From Chlorobiota bacterium (GTDB lineage Bacteria > Bacteroidota > Bacteroidia > Bacteroidales > Marinilabiliaceae), in contig JAADEM010000045.1 in assembly GCA_013153405.1 (NCBI GenBank), positions 1 to 43,976 of the forward strand: 43,976 bases of DNA. Direction: 5' to 3'. Both the position numbers and the translations under genes were made by a program. The notes below the pieces were generated by a model that was not told where the DNA came from, did not search any database, and saw only the letters and a program-made list of their open reading frames with translations. Positions 8,459-18,201 of this stretch are shown piece after piece. Position 1 is the first letter of the stretch, and every line of letters begins with the position of its first letter.

Positions 8459-9748
8459 ATGATAAAGAGTTTTAAACTGCCGTTATTATTGCTGTTATTC
8501 ATGTTTCTGCTAACAGGTACTAATGTTTTTGCAGGTGGATTTGATAGTATGAAACCAGAGATTTTTGAAAAAGCCTGGGAAGGTCTGGCAAAGTTCTGGA
8601 ATTTCACTGGTTTTGCAAATGCCCATTATACCAATTTTATAATGATAGCTGTAGGTTTGTTTTTTATCTTTCTGGCTATAAGATATGATTATGAACCTCT
8701 TTTGCTTATTCCCATCGGTGTGGGAATTTTAATAGGCAATGTGCCGTTTCTTGCAGGTAATAAAATAGGATTGTATGAGGAAGGCTCTGTCCTGAATTAT
8801 CTTTATTTCGGAGTACGGCAGGGAATTTATCCGCCTCTGATTTTTTTGGGTATAGGAGCAATGACCGATTTTTCTTCACTTATATCCAATCCTAAATTGA
8901 TGATACTCGGAGCTGCTGCCCAGGTTGGAATATTTGCCACATTCTGGGGAGCTGCCATACTTGGTTTTATGCCTGCAGAATCCGGAGCTATCGCCATAAT
9001 CGGAGGTGCCGATGGTCCCACTGCAATTTTTCTTTCGTCAAAACTGGCACCTCATCTGATGGGAGCTATTGCCATTGCTGCATACTCCTATATGGCTCTT
9101 GTGCCGGTAATACAACCTCCAATTATGAGGCTTCTTGTTCCTAAAAAAGAGCGTTTAATAAAAATGAAACCGCCCCGTGCCGTATCCAAACTTGAAAAAA
9201 TACTTTTCCCGATAATCGGACTTCTGCTGACAACATTCATTTCTCCCTCCGCATTACCGCTTCTTGGCATGTTGTTTTTCGGTAATCTGCTTAAAGAATC
9301 GGGGGTTACGGAACGGCTTGCCGATACAGCAAGGAATTCTTTAATTAATATAGTGACAATCCTGCTTGGTGTTACTGTCGGGGCATCTACACAGGCTGTA
9401 CGAATGGTTACTGATCCGGATACGGGAGAATTGATAAATAAAGGGTTTTTGTCGCCTGATTCCATAAAGATATTTGCTCTTGGTGCCATCTCGTTTGTTG
9501 TAGCCACGGCCGGAGGACTGATATTTGCCCGTATTATGAATCTGTTTCTGAAAGGCGATAACAGGATTAACCCTCTTATTGGTGCAGCTGGTGTTTCTGC
9601 GGTACCGGACTCTGCCAGGGTGGTTCAGAATGAAGGATTGAAATGTGACCCGACAAATCACTTGTTGATGCATGCCATGGCACCAAATGTTTCGGGAGTG
9701 ATAGGATCAGCAGTTGCAGCAGGTATTTTGCTCGCATTTTTAATGTGA
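8459..9748 (+). CDS. mmdB: Na+-translocating decarboxylase beta subunit
   Basis: The 429-residue polytopic protein belongs to the OadB/MmdB family, which decarboxylates carboxybiotin and exports Na+. GGADGPTAIF (182-191) contains Asp185, at the place of the Na+-binding Asp203 of Klebsiella OadB. GAAGVSAVPDSARVVQ in the C-terminal third is the second conserved membrane segment. The N terminus has an extra hydrophobic stretch (7-25), followed by a loop before the first core helix near residue 60. It is the last gene of the mce-mmdA-oadG-mmdC-mmdB set. A 262-bp spacer without a clear terminator separates it from the V-ATPase operon. Confidence 0.95.
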   Translation: MIKSFKLPLLLLLFMFLLTGTNVFAGGFDSMKPEIFEKAWEGLAKFWNFTGFANAHYTNFIMIAVGLFFIFLAIRYDYEPLLLIPIGVGILIGNVPFLAGNKIGLYEEGSVLNYLYFGVRQGIYPPLIFLGIGAMTDFSSLISNPKLMILGAAAQVGIFATFWGAAILGFMPAESGAIAIIGGADGPTAIFLSSKLAPHLMGAIAIAAYSYMALVPVIQPPIMRLLVPKKERLIKMKPPRAVSKLEKILFPIIGLLLTTFISPSALPLLGMLFFGNLLKESGVTERLADTARNSLINIVTILLGVTVGASTQAVRMVTDPDTGELINKGFLSPDSIKIFALGAISFVVATAGGLIFARIMNLFLKGDNRINPLIGAAGVSAVPDSARVVQNEGLKCDPTNHLLMHAMAPNVSGVIGSAVAAGILLAFLM

Positions 9749-10010
9749 CAAAACTCCGGCTGAACAGATAGAACAGCGTTTTTCTTATAATGTTTTTCCC
9801 CTATACCCGATGTTGAGAACATTTGTGTTTGTTCTTTTGTTTATGTTGATGTGAATATACTTATTGCCGAATGAATAACTTAACTTATGTAATCAAAATA
9901 TTATATTATTTAACATATGTCATTTAGTTGTGTAATAAGGAATAAAACTATATTTTTATACGCATTGAAATTTTAATGCTGAGTTGATAATAAATTAAAC
10001 AGTAAAAGTT

Positions 10011-10622
10011 ATGCATACCAAACTTCAGGAACTGACTGATAAGATTTATAATGAAGGCGTTCAGAAGGCCAATGAGGAGGCCGGGCAAATTCTGGAAAAA
10101 GCCAAAAAAGAGGCAGAGGAGATTGTTGCCAAAGCCAGGGCTGATGCCGAAAAAACCATTAAAGATGCTGAGAAAAAAGCAGAAGAGATAAAACACAACA
10201 TGGAGGCTGAAATGAAGCTTGCTTCCACTCAGGCTTTGACAGCCCTGAAACAAAAAGTGTCCGGTCTTATCACACTTCAGGTCGTTGAACCATCAATGAA
10301 AGAAGTTTTTTCAGATAAGGATTATCTGCAAAAAATTATTGAAACAGTAGTTAAAGGATGGACTAAAACAGGTGATTTTGACCTGAGTGTTGTTCTTCCC
10401 GAAAAAGATAAAAAGGAGTTTGACAAGTTTTTCAAAAACAGCCTTGCTGTGGAATTGAACAAAGGTGTTGAAGTCAGCTACGATAGTGAGGTTGAAGGTG
10501 GGTTCAGAATCGGACCTAAAGACGGAAGCTATATTATCAGCTTTACAGAAGAGGATTTTAACAACTTCTTCAAAGCCTATCTTCGTCCTAAAACAGTAGA
10601 ATTATTATTTGACAAAAAATAA
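10011..10622 (+). CDS. ntpE: V-type ATPase subunit E (peripheral stalk)
   Basis: The 203-residue protein has an N-terminal coiled coil rich in Ala, Glu and Lys (about 8-75) and a globular C-terminal domain. This is the layout of V/A-ATPase subunit E, the peripheral-stalk element that holds the A3B3 head against rotation. It begins a co-directional operon with the DUF2764 gene 2 bp downstream. No separate subunit G, its usual coiled-coil partner, is visible. I found no good -33/-7 pair in the 262 bp upstream. Confidence 0.88.
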   Translation: MHTKLQELTDKIYNEGVQKANEEAGQILEKAKKEAEEIVAKARADAEKTIKDAEKKAEEIKHNMEAEMKLASTQALTALKQKVSGLITLQVVEPSMKEVFSDKDYLQKIIETVVKGWTKTGDFDLSVVLPEKDKKEFDKFFKNSLAVELNKGVEVSYDSEVEGGFRIGPKDGSYIISFTEEDFNNFFKAYLRPKTVELLFDKK

Positions 10623-10624
10623 AG

Positions 10625-11479
10625 ATGACAAGAAACTACTATTGTTTGGTGGCAGGATTACCTGATTTGATAATGGAAGACCGGAAACTTGCGTTTTCTT
10701 CCGCATCGTTCAGAGAACTGCTGCAACAAGACGTACATCCGCAGGACTACAAGCTTGTCGGTTTATTTTTCTTGCCTTTCGATCATATGAATATAATCAG
10801 CCGGTTGTATGACGACGAACCTGCTTTCGATAACAGAGGCAATTATACCGAAGAAGAGATTGAGGAACTGACCAATAAAAAAAGCTTTGAAACGGCTGAA
10901 GGATTTAATATGCCGGAGTATATCATAAGCTTTATGGAGGATTTTTTCGGTGAAGAGGAGAAGCCTGCAAAAGTGGATTCTGAAAGACGTCTGACCAAAG
11001 ATTATTACAATCATCTGCAAAGTACCGGAAACGATTTTCTGAATAACTACGTTAGGCATGAGCTTAACCTGCGTAATGTGCTTACAGCCCTTAATGGTCG
11101 TAAGTTCAATATGGATGTTTCTGCCGACATTATTGGCGATAGTGACATCGAATATGCACTAAGAAAAAGCCGGACAAGAGATTTCGGTCTTGCTAATGAT
11201 GTGGATAACCTGGAAGCAATTATTCAATTGCATGAAATACCTAACCTTTTGGAACGGGAGCTGAAACTGGATACAATTCGATGGCAGTTTCTCGATGAAG
11301 CAACTTTTTTTAATTACTTTACTATCGAGAAAGTCCTTGCTTTTGTAATTAAAGTGTTCATTGTTGAGCGCTGGTTGTCTCTCGATGCGGAAAAAGGTAA
11401 AGAGCTGTTTGAACAATTAATCAAAGACCTGGAAAATAGTTACGAATTTCCCGAAGAATTTATATTAAGTCATGGATAA
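10625..11479 (+). CDS. DUF2764 family protein of the V-ATPase operon (candidate C-type subunit)
   Basis: The 284-residue soluble protein has no signal peptide or membrane helix. It starts with NYYCLVAGLPDL and matches what I recall of DUF2764, a family found in V-ATPase operons of Bacteroidota and other bacteria. It is sandwiched between subunits E and A, 2 bp after E and overlapping the A gene by 8 bp, so co-translation is likely. In other bacterial V-ATPase operons this zone holds subunit C, the socket between rotor stalk and ring, and no other C candidate is present. Acidic helices and a mostly helical prediction by eye would suit a C/AC39-like fold. That functional equivalence is inference. 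Confidence 0.8.
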   Translation: MTRNYYCLVAGLPDLIMEDRKLAFSSASFRELLQQDVHPQDYKLVGLFFLPFDHMNIISRLYDDEPAFDNRGNYTEEEIEELTNKKSFETAEGFNMPEYIISFMEDFFGEEEKPAKVDSERRLTKDYYNHLQSTGNDFLNNYVRHELNLRNVLTALNGRKFNMDVSADIIGDSDIEYALRKSRTRDFGLANDVDNLEAIIQLHEIPNLLERELKLDTIRWQFLDEATFFNYFTIEKVLAFVIKVFIVERWLSLDAEKGKELFEQLIKDLENSYEFPEEFILSHG

Positions 11480-13250
11480 AAATAAAAAGACAACCGGTAA
11501 AGTTGCCGGAATTATTGCGAACCTGGTCATCATTGATGTTGACGGACCTGTGGCGCAAAATGAGATATGCTTTATCAAGCATCAGGAAACCGACCTGATG
11601 GCTGAAGTTATTAAGGTGCTCGGAAACCACGCTTACGTGCAGGTATTTGAAAGTACACGCGGACTGAAAATTGGTACCGAAGCACATTTTGAAGGACACA
11701 TGCTTGAGGTAACTCTCGGACCCGGTATCCTTTCGAGAAATTACGACGGACTGCAGAACGACCTCGATAAAATGGAAGGTATCTTTCTGAAAAGGGGCGA
11801 TTATACCGATCCTCTTGACAGGGAGAAACTGTGGGATTTCAAACCTCTGGCCAAAGCAGGCGATAAGGTTCATGCCGGCGACTGGCTTGGTGAGGTTGAT
11901 GAGAATACAATGCCTCATAAGATAATGGTGCCTTTCAAGTTTGAAGGGGCTTACACTGTTAAAAGTGTTGTGCCTGAAGGACAGTATAAGGTGGACGATG
12001 AGATTGCCGTTCTGACCGACAGTAAAGGAAAAGACATTTCCGTTACAATGGTTCAGAAATGGCCTGTTAAAGTTGCCATCAGGGCATACAAAGAGAAACC
12101 GCGTCCGTTCAAGCCTCTTGAAACAGGTGTTCGTGTTATTGACACACTGAACCCGATAGCAGAGGGCGGTACCGGATTTATTCCCGGACCTTTCGGAACA
12201 GGTAAAACAGTGCTTCAGCACGCCATCTCGAAGCAGGCCGAGGCCGACGTTGTGGTTATAGCTGCCTGTGGTGAACGTGCCAACGAGGTTGTGGAAATTT
12301 TTACCGAGTTCCCCGAACTTGATGACCCGCGTACCGGACGCAAGCTGATGGAGCGTACAACTATCATCGCAAATACATCTAACATGCCGGTGGCTGCCCG
12401 TGAAGCTTCTGTTTACACGGCAATGACAATTGGCGAGTATTACCGCTCAATGGGACTTAGGGTTCTGCTTATGGCCGACTCCACTTCACGTTGGGCACAG
12501 GCACTTCGTGAGATGTCGAACCGTCTTGAAGAACTTCCCGGACAGGATGCCTTCCCGATGGACCTTTCGGCTATCATCTCGAACTTCTACTCACGTGCGG
12601 GATATGTGTTCCTGAACAACGGAGCAACAGGTTCGATCACATTCATCGGAACAGTATCGCCTGCCGGTGGTAACCTGAAAGAGCCGGTGACCGAATCAAC
12701 ACGTAAAGCTGCACGTTGTTTCTACGGACTTTCGCAGGCGCGTGCCGACAGTAAGCGTTACCCGGCCATCGACCCGATCGATAGTTACTCAAAATATCTT
12801 GAATATCCCGAGATGCAGAAGTATTACGAAGAGAACGTTAGCGAGAACTGGCTTGACGGAGTTATTACTGCAAAAGATATCCTGCTGAGAGGTAAAGAAG
12901 CACAGGAGCAGATTAACATACTTGGTGACGACGGAGTGCCTATCGACTTCCATGAGCGTTTCTGGAATTCGGAACTTATCGACTTTGTTATTCTGCAACA
13001 GGATGCATTTGATAACATAGACTGTTCAACCCCAATGGAACGTCAGGAATATATGCTTGCAAAAGTGTTGAATGTTACAAAAATGAAATTTGATTTTAAA
13101 CATTTTGTTGATGTACAGAATTTCTTCAAAAACATAATTAATGTGTTTAAGCAGATGAACTATTCCGAGTTCCAGTCGGATGATTTTAAGAAATACGAAA
13201 AAGAACTAGAAAAACTTCTTGCCGAACATGTAGTTGAAGAAGTTAGTTAA
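11472..13250 (+). CDS. ntpA: V-type ATPase catalytic subunit A
   Basis: The 592 residues cover the beta-barrel (1-75), the bulge domain specific to A subunits (about 110-190), the nucleotide-binding domain and a helical C terminus. The Walker A motif is GPFGTGKT (239-246). ACGERANE holds the catalytic Glu268, and LLMADSTSRWA (332-342) covers Walker B and the base-contact region. The ATG sits inside the end of the DUF2764 gene (8-bp overlap). Codons in the core are markedly richer in C-ending forms than in flanking genes, as expected for a highly expressed protein. It hydrolyses or makes ATP together with B. Confidence 0.97.
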   Translation: MDKNKKTTGKVAGIIANLVIIDVDGPVAQNEICFIKHQETDLMAEVIKVLGNHAYVQVFESTRGLKIGTEAHFEGHMLEVTLGPGILSRNYDGLQNDLDKMEGIFLKRGDYTDPLDREKLWDFKPLAKAGDKVHAGDWLGEVDENTMPHKIMVPFKFEGAYTVKSVVPEGQYKVDDEIAVLTDSKGKDISVTMVQKWPVKVAIRAYKEKPRPFKPLETGVRVIDTLNPIAEGGTGFIPGPFGTGKTVLQHAISKQAEADVVVIAACGERANEVVEIFTEFPELDDPRTGRKLMERTTIIANTSNMPVAAREASVYTAMTIGEYYRSMGLRVLLMADSTSRWAQALREMSNRLEELPGQDAFPMDLSAIISNFYSRAGYVFLNNGATGSITFIGTVSPAGGNLKEPVTESTRKAARCFYGLSQARADSKRYPAIDPIDSYSKYLEYPEMQKYYEENVSENWLDGVITAKDILLRGKEAQEQINILGDDGVPIDFHERFWNSELIDFVILQQDAFDNIDCSTPMERQEYMLAKVLNVTKMKFDFKHFVDVQNFFKNIINVFKQMNYSEFQSDDFKKYEKELEKLLAEHVVEEVS

Positions 13251-13314
13251 TTGATGAGGTTTAAGATGTACCAGAGTGCATCCCAAAAGTTATAAAAAAC
13301 AATAAGTAATAATA

Positions 13315-14640
13315 ATGGAAAAACAAGCATTTCAAAAAGTATATGCAAAAATCACCAATATCACCAAGGCAACAGTTCAGCTTAAGGCACAGGGAGTAGG
13401 ATATGATGAGATTGCAATGGTGCACGGCCGTCTTGGTCAGGTGGTAAAAATTATTGGTGAAAATGTTACGCTTCAGGTGTTTTCCGGTACCGAAGGGATT
13501 CCTACTAATGCAGAAGTAATATTCCTTGGTCACCCGCCCCGCCTGAAAGTGAGCGACCAGCTTGCAGGACGTTTCTTTAATGCATACGGCGAACCGATAG
13601 ATGGCGGTCCGGAAGTTGAAGGTGAAATACGTGATATAGGTTCTCCTTCGGTGAACCCTGTTCGTCGTAAGCAGCCTTCACAGCTTATCGCGACAGGTAT
13701 TGCAGGTATCGACCTGAATAACTCGTTGGTTACAGGTCAGAAGATACCGTTCTTTGCCGACCCCGACCAGCCTTACAATCAGGTGATGGCTAACGTGGCA
13801 CTGAGAGCTGAGGCCGACAAGATCATCCTCGGTGGTATGGGGCTTTCGAACGACGACTATCTTTACTTCAAGAACGTATTCGACAACGCAGGAGCCCTCG
13901 ACCGTATCATAAGTTTTGTGAACACAACCGAGAACCCTCCTGTTGAGCGTCTTCTCGTACCGGATATGGCACTGACGGCAGCCGAGTACTTCGCCGTTGA
14001 CCACAACGAAAAGGTTCTTGTTCTGCTTACCGATATGACGCTCTTTGCCGACGCATTGAGTATTGTATCTAACCGAATGGACCAGATTCCGTCAAAAGAC
14101 AGTATGCCGGGATCACTTTACTCTGACCTTGCCCGTATCTACGAGAAGGCGGTACAGTTTCCCGCAGGAGGTTCAATCACCATCATCGCCGTAACAACAC
14201 TGTCGGGAGGTGACATTACCCACGCCATTCCGGATAACACAGGTTACATCACCGAGGGACAGCTGTTCCTGCGTCGTGACACCGACATCGGTAAGGTTAT
14301 CGTTGACCCGTTCCGGAGTCTGTCCCGTCTGAAGCAGCTTGTTATCGGTAAGCAAACCCGTGAAGACCATCCACAGGTTATGAACGCAGCGGTTCGTCTT
14401 TATGCCGATGCCGCCAACGCAAAAACCAAGATGGAGAACGGTTTTGACCTGACCGATTACGATGAAAGAACCATGAAATTCGCTAAAGAGTATTCCGACA
14501 AACTTCTTGCTATTGATGTTAATGTTGATACTGAGGAGATGCTTAATATCACATGGGAACTGTTCCAGAAGTACTTTACCAAAGCAGAAGTTGGTATCAA
14601 GCAGGAGTTTATGGATAAATACTGGAAAAAGGAAGAATAA
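13315..14640 (+). CDS. ntpB: V-type ATPase subunit B
   Basis: The 441-residue homologue of A has no functional P-loop, which is the rule for the regulatory or non-catalytic B subunit. Characteristic stretches are YNKVH-like KIT/TQVFSGTEGI at the N-terminal barrel, the DMTLFADAL segment near the nucleotide site, and SLYSDLARIYEKA, which contributes the arginine to the A-B interface. It lies 64 bp after ntpA and shares that gene's biased codon use. Three copies alternate with A in the head. Confidence 0.96.
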   Translation: MEKQAFQKVYAKITNITKATVQLKAQGVGYDEIAMVHGRLGQVVKIIGENVTLQVFSGTEGIPTNAEVIFLGHPPRLKVSDQLAGRFFNAYGEPIDGGPEVEGEIRDIGSPSVNPVRRKQPSQLIATGIAGIDLNNSLVTGQKIPFFADPDQPYNQVMANVALRAEADKIILGGMGLSNDDYLYFKNVFDNAGALDRIISFVNTTENPPVERLLVPDMALTAAEYFAVDHNEKVLVLLTDMTLFADALSIVSNRMDQIPSKDSMPGSLYSDLARIYEKAVQFPAGGSITIIAVTTLSGGDITHAIPDNTGYITEGQLFLRRDTDIGKVIVDPFRSLSRLKQLVIGKQTREDHPQVMNAAVRLYADAANAKTKMENGFDLTDYDERTMKFAKEYSDKLLAIDVNVDTEEMLNITWELFQKYFTKAEVGIKQEFMDKYWKKEE

Positions 14641-14687
14641 CGGTGATTGTAATGTTTTTAACCATTAAACACAATAAACCATAAAGC

Positions 14688-15290
14688 GTGGCTATAAAAT
14701 TTCAATACAATAAGATTTCACTTCAGCAGCTCGACAAGCATTTGAAGATGAGGGAGCGTGCTCTTCCAACTCTGAAGAATAAAGAGTCGGCATTACGCAT
14801 GGAAGTGAAACGTGCCAGAGATAAGGCCAGGGCTCTCGATAATGATCTGCAGCAGTTGGTGTCTCAATATGATAACATGGTGAGGTTATGGGGCGAGTTT
14901 GATAATTCACTTGTCACAATTGATGATGTTGATTTGGAGATAAAGAAGATTGCGGGAGTTCATACGCCTGTTCTGAAGGAAGTTCATTTTAAGCTGCAGG
15001 AGTTCAGCATGTTTAATCGTCCTGTATGGACCCTTGACGGCATTAATCTGTTGAAGGATATTGCCAGACTGGGGATTGAACGTGAAGTGTTCTACCGCAA
15101 AATGGAACTTCTGGATTTTGCCAGGAAGAAAACGACTCAAAAGGTAAACCTTTATGAGAAAGTACAAATTCCAGGCTATCAGGAGGCGATAAGAAAGATT
15201 AAAAGGTTCCTTGAAGACGAGGATAATCTTTCAAAATCAGCCCAGAAAATTGTTAAAACACGTCAGCAACAAATGGAGATGGAGTCATGA
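14688..15290 (+). CDS. ntpD: V-type ATPase subunit D (central rotor shaft), GTG start
   Basis: The 200-residue, mostly helical protein has long N- and C-terminal coiled-coil helices (about 10-75 and 130-195), as expected for the rotor shaft that turns inside the A3B3 head. The family N terminus (MAIKFQYNKISLQQLDKHL) begins exactly at a GTG (14688), and no ATG fits better. Its end overlaps the next gene by 4 bp (ATGA), indicating translational coupling to subunit I. Its usual partner, subunit F, is not encoded nearby. Confidence 0.92.
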   Translation: MAIKFQYNKISLQQLDKHLKMRERALPTLKNKESALRMEVKRARDKARALDNDLQQLVSQYDNMVRLWGEFDNSLVTIDDVDLEIKKIAGVHTPVLKEVHFKLQEFSMFNRPVWTLDGINLLKDIARLGIEREVFYRKMELLDFARKKTTQKVNLYEKVQIPGYQEAIRKIKRFLEDEDNLSKSAQKIVKTRQQQMEMES

Positions 15291-17113
15291 TAATACCAAT
15301 GTACAAATATTCGTTCCTGGTCTATCATGAGAATTACAGCGGATTCCTGTCTGACCTTAAAGAACTCGGAGTTGTTCATATCATTGAAAAGAAAGATGAA
15401 CCTACCGAAAAGATGCAGGAAGAGTTCAGGCAGGTAAACGAGATAGAAAAGCTGATAAAGTTCCTTGAGAAGCGGGATGTAACAGATGTGACAGCTAAAG
15501 TGGATATTCCATCTGACGGAGAGAAACTTGTAGCGGATATAAGGGATATTCAGCACAAGCTGGAACAGCTTCATCAGCATCTTGGTAACCGTAAAAAAGA
15601 ACTTTTACAGCTTGAACCGTGGGGGCAATTCTCCTGGGATGACATGGGAAAACTTAAAGAGGCCGGAATAAAACCTGTATTTTATTATATTCCGAACCGG
15701 AAGTTTGATGCCGGATGGGAAAAAGAGTATAATATAGGTGTTGTTTCAACCGATGACCGTTATACATACTTTGTTTTGTTTCTTGAAGACGGAGAAGAGA
15801 TTTCTGAACTTCATGGAGCAGAAGAAGTTAGGCTTCCGGATAAAACACTGGATGAAGTAAAGCAGGAAATAAGCTCTGCTGAGAAAGAGATAAAAGAGCT
15901 TAATGCAAAACTTGATGCTTATGCAAAGTATGGGGTTGAGGCGCTTAAAAAGTATAAAAATGAAATTCAGGACAGACTGAACATGGAGAGTGCACTGCAC
16001 CATACCGACGATCAGGTTGAAGGGAAAGTTAAACTGCTTGAGGGCTGGACGCCTGAAACAAACATTCAGGATCTGGAAAATTATCTTGAGGAGAAGAACA
16101 TCCTTTACCTTAAATCGGAACCGCATATCGACGAAAGGCCTCCTATAAAGCTCAAGAACGGGCCGTTTGCAAGACTGTTCGAGCCGATTGGCAAGTTGTT
16201 TTCATTGCCGAGCTATATTGAGCTTGACCTTACACCGTTCTTTGCACCGTTCTTTATGATGTTCTTCGGATTCTGTCTTGGAGATGCGGGTTACGGACTT
16301 ATTTTCGTAATTGCTGCAACCATATATAAGTACAAGGTGCCGAAGGAATACAAGCCGTTACTTTCAATGGTGCAATGGCTGGGCAGTGCAACGGTGCTGT
16401 TCGGAGCTTTAACCGGAACATTTTTCGGCATAAATCTTGCCGAACAGGTAGATGCTCCGTTCCTGCAGGATGTGAAAAAGATGTTCCTGACTCCTGAGGA
16501 CATGTTTAACCTTGCATTGGTGTTTGGTTTTATTCAGATTGTTTTCGGAATGTTCATCAAGGTTGCCAATCAGATTAAACAGCACGGTATAGGTTTTGCG
16601 TTATCTACCATAGGTTGGATAATTGTAATTCTTTCCACTGCAACTATGGCAGTGCTGGATATGGTTAATGGTGCGACAGAAGGAAATAAGATGATGTTTT
16701 CAACTATTCATCTTGTGATTCTTGGAATTGCCGGTTTGGGAATTTATGTATTCAATCATCCTAAACGAAATGTTTTTGTGAACATTGGTGCAGGATTGTG
16801 GGATACATACAATATGGTAACCGGTTTTGCAGGTGACCTGTTGTCGTACATCCGGCTTTTTGCCCTGGGACTGTCAAGTGCAATACTGGGAATGGTATTT
16901 AATCAACTGGCAACAGAGCTTAGTCCTGATGTTATAGTTGTTAAGCAACTGGTATTCGTAATCATTTTGTTATTTGGTCACGGATTGAATATCTTTATGT
17001 CAGGTCTCGGATCATTCGTTCATCCGATGCGTCTGACCTTTGTAGAGTTTTATAAAAATGCCGGCTTTATCGGAGGCGGTAAAGAATACAAACCTTTTAG
17101 AAAATTAAATTAA
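15287..17113 (+). CDS. ntpI: V-type ATPase subunit I (membrane stator, a-subunit)
   Basis: The 608 residues are divided into a cytoplasmic N half (1-310, with coiled coils around 65-110 and 180-235) and a membrane C half with about seven or eight helices starting near 320. GDLLSYIRLFALGLSSA contains Arg523, the arginine that releases the ion from the ring carboxylate. GHGLNIFMSGLGSFVHPMRL is the last conserved segment. Together with subunit K it forms the ion channel. It overlaps ntpD by 4 bp and is followed 33 bp later by ntpK. Confidence 0.95.
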   Translation: MIIPMYKYSFLVYHENYSGFLSDLKELGVVHIIEKKDEPTEKMQEEFRQVNEIEKLIKFLEKRDVTDVTAKVDIPSDGEKLVADIRDIQHKLEQLHQHLGNRKKELLQLEPWGQFSWDDMGKLKEAGIKPVFYYIPNRKFDAGWEKEYNIGVVSTDDRYTYFVLFLEDGEEISELHGAEEVRLPDKTLDEVKQEISSAEKEIKELNAKLDAYAKYGVEALKKYKNEIQDRLNMESALHHTDDQVEGKVKLLEGWTPETNIQDLENYLEEKNILYLKSEPHIDERPPIKLKNGPFARLFEPIGKLFSLPSYIELDLTPFFAPFFMMFFGFCLGDAGYGLIFVIAATIYKYKVPKEYKPLLSMVQWLGSATVLFGALTGTFFGINLAEQVDAPFLQDVKKMFLTPEDMFNLALVFGFIQIVFGMFIKVANQIKQHGIGFALSTIGWIIVILSTATMAVLDMVNGATEGNKMMFSTIHLVILGIAGLGIYVFNHPKRNVFVNIGAGLWDTYNMVTGFAGDLLSYIRLFALGLSSAILGMVFNQLATELSPDVIVVKQLVFVIILLFGHGLNIFMSGLGSFVHPMRLTFVEFYKNAGFIGGGKEYKPFRKLN

Positions 17114-17134
17114 TTACTTTAACTTATAACTTAA

Positions 17135-17608
<474 letters not shown>

Positions 17609-17627
17609 TTTCATAATAATATATTTT

Positions 17628-17660
17628 AAAAGGGATGACTGTTGCTGTCATCCCTTTTTT
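17628..17660 (+). terminator. Strong intrinsic terminator of the V-ATPase operon
   Basis: A perfect 12-bp stem, AAAAGGGATGAC (17628-17639) with GTCATCCCTTTT (17647-17658), encloses a 7-base loop and ends in a T run. It begins 19 bp after the ntpK stop codon. Confidence 0.93.
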
Positions 17661-17678
17661 GTTATCCTCTTCCTCACC

Positions 17679-17863
17679 TATGATATCCAAAAAGCATAAA
17701 CATAATGCCATTGCGAGGAGGAACGACGAAGCCGCCTGAGTGGATTTCCCAGGCAGGCTTCTTCGCTCACTCTCTTCGTGATGATGCTGATTTTCCGTCA
17801 TCTACTCATTATGCTACAAAAATTGGTGTGAATTCTCGGAATGACGACTTTTGGGACATTCTC
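17679..17863 (+). repeat. Composite intergenic repeat, copy B
   Basis: The degenerate left end GATATCCAAAAAG (17682-17694) corresponds to GGATGTCCAAAAAG in copies C and E. The right end is ACGACTTTTGGGACATTCTC (17844-17863). In between are CCATTGCGAGGAGGAACGACGAAG, shared in part with copies A and D, and CTACTCATTATG followed by GGTGTGAATTCTCGGAATGACG, nearly identical to copy C. It sits just after the V-ATPase terminator. The short open frames across it are chance. Confidence 0.8.
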
Positions 17864-18201
17864 ATTGCATTTTCGAGAATTTGCAGATTTAATATTGCGG
17901 TACTACGTACTTTAAACTAAAATCTTTGAATTTCCTACAAATATTTACGCAGCTCTGCCGCTTTTATATTCGAGGTGCAGCGCACCGTAATATTATCCAT
18001 GTCAAAAGTGACGCTCTCCGTATTATCCGCCTGCAACTTGACTTTGAGGTTCGTTTTTTGTATATTTTATTGTGTAATCTGAGAAGCTTAAATTTCACAT
18101 CACATAAGCAATTCATACCGGAAATTGCCGGAATCGTGTCTTTTGCTGTAATTACCGTTAATTGAAAACTTAGACCGTCATAGAACTTAAATCTTATTGT
18201 C
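17864..18201. other. Intergenic region with a short GC-rich hairpin
   Basis: This AT-rich spacer before the stress-protein gene holds a perfect inverted repeat GGTGC-AGC-GCACC (17974-17986) set between AT-rich arms. CCGGAAATTGCCGG (18118-18131) is a second, weaker one. I saw no convincing -33/-7 pair for the downstream gene and no coding sequence or tRNA. Confidence 0.3.

Noticed and set aside
11460..12221. 253-codon antisense open frame over ntpA
   Set aside because: It is a shadow of the strongly conserved ntpA frame, with composition typical of an antisense frame (Cys, Phe, His rich).
17679..17920. Short open frames across repeat copy B
   Set aside because: They are chance frames in a repeat that is clearly non-coding in its other copies; the same applies to 19182-19424 in copy C.
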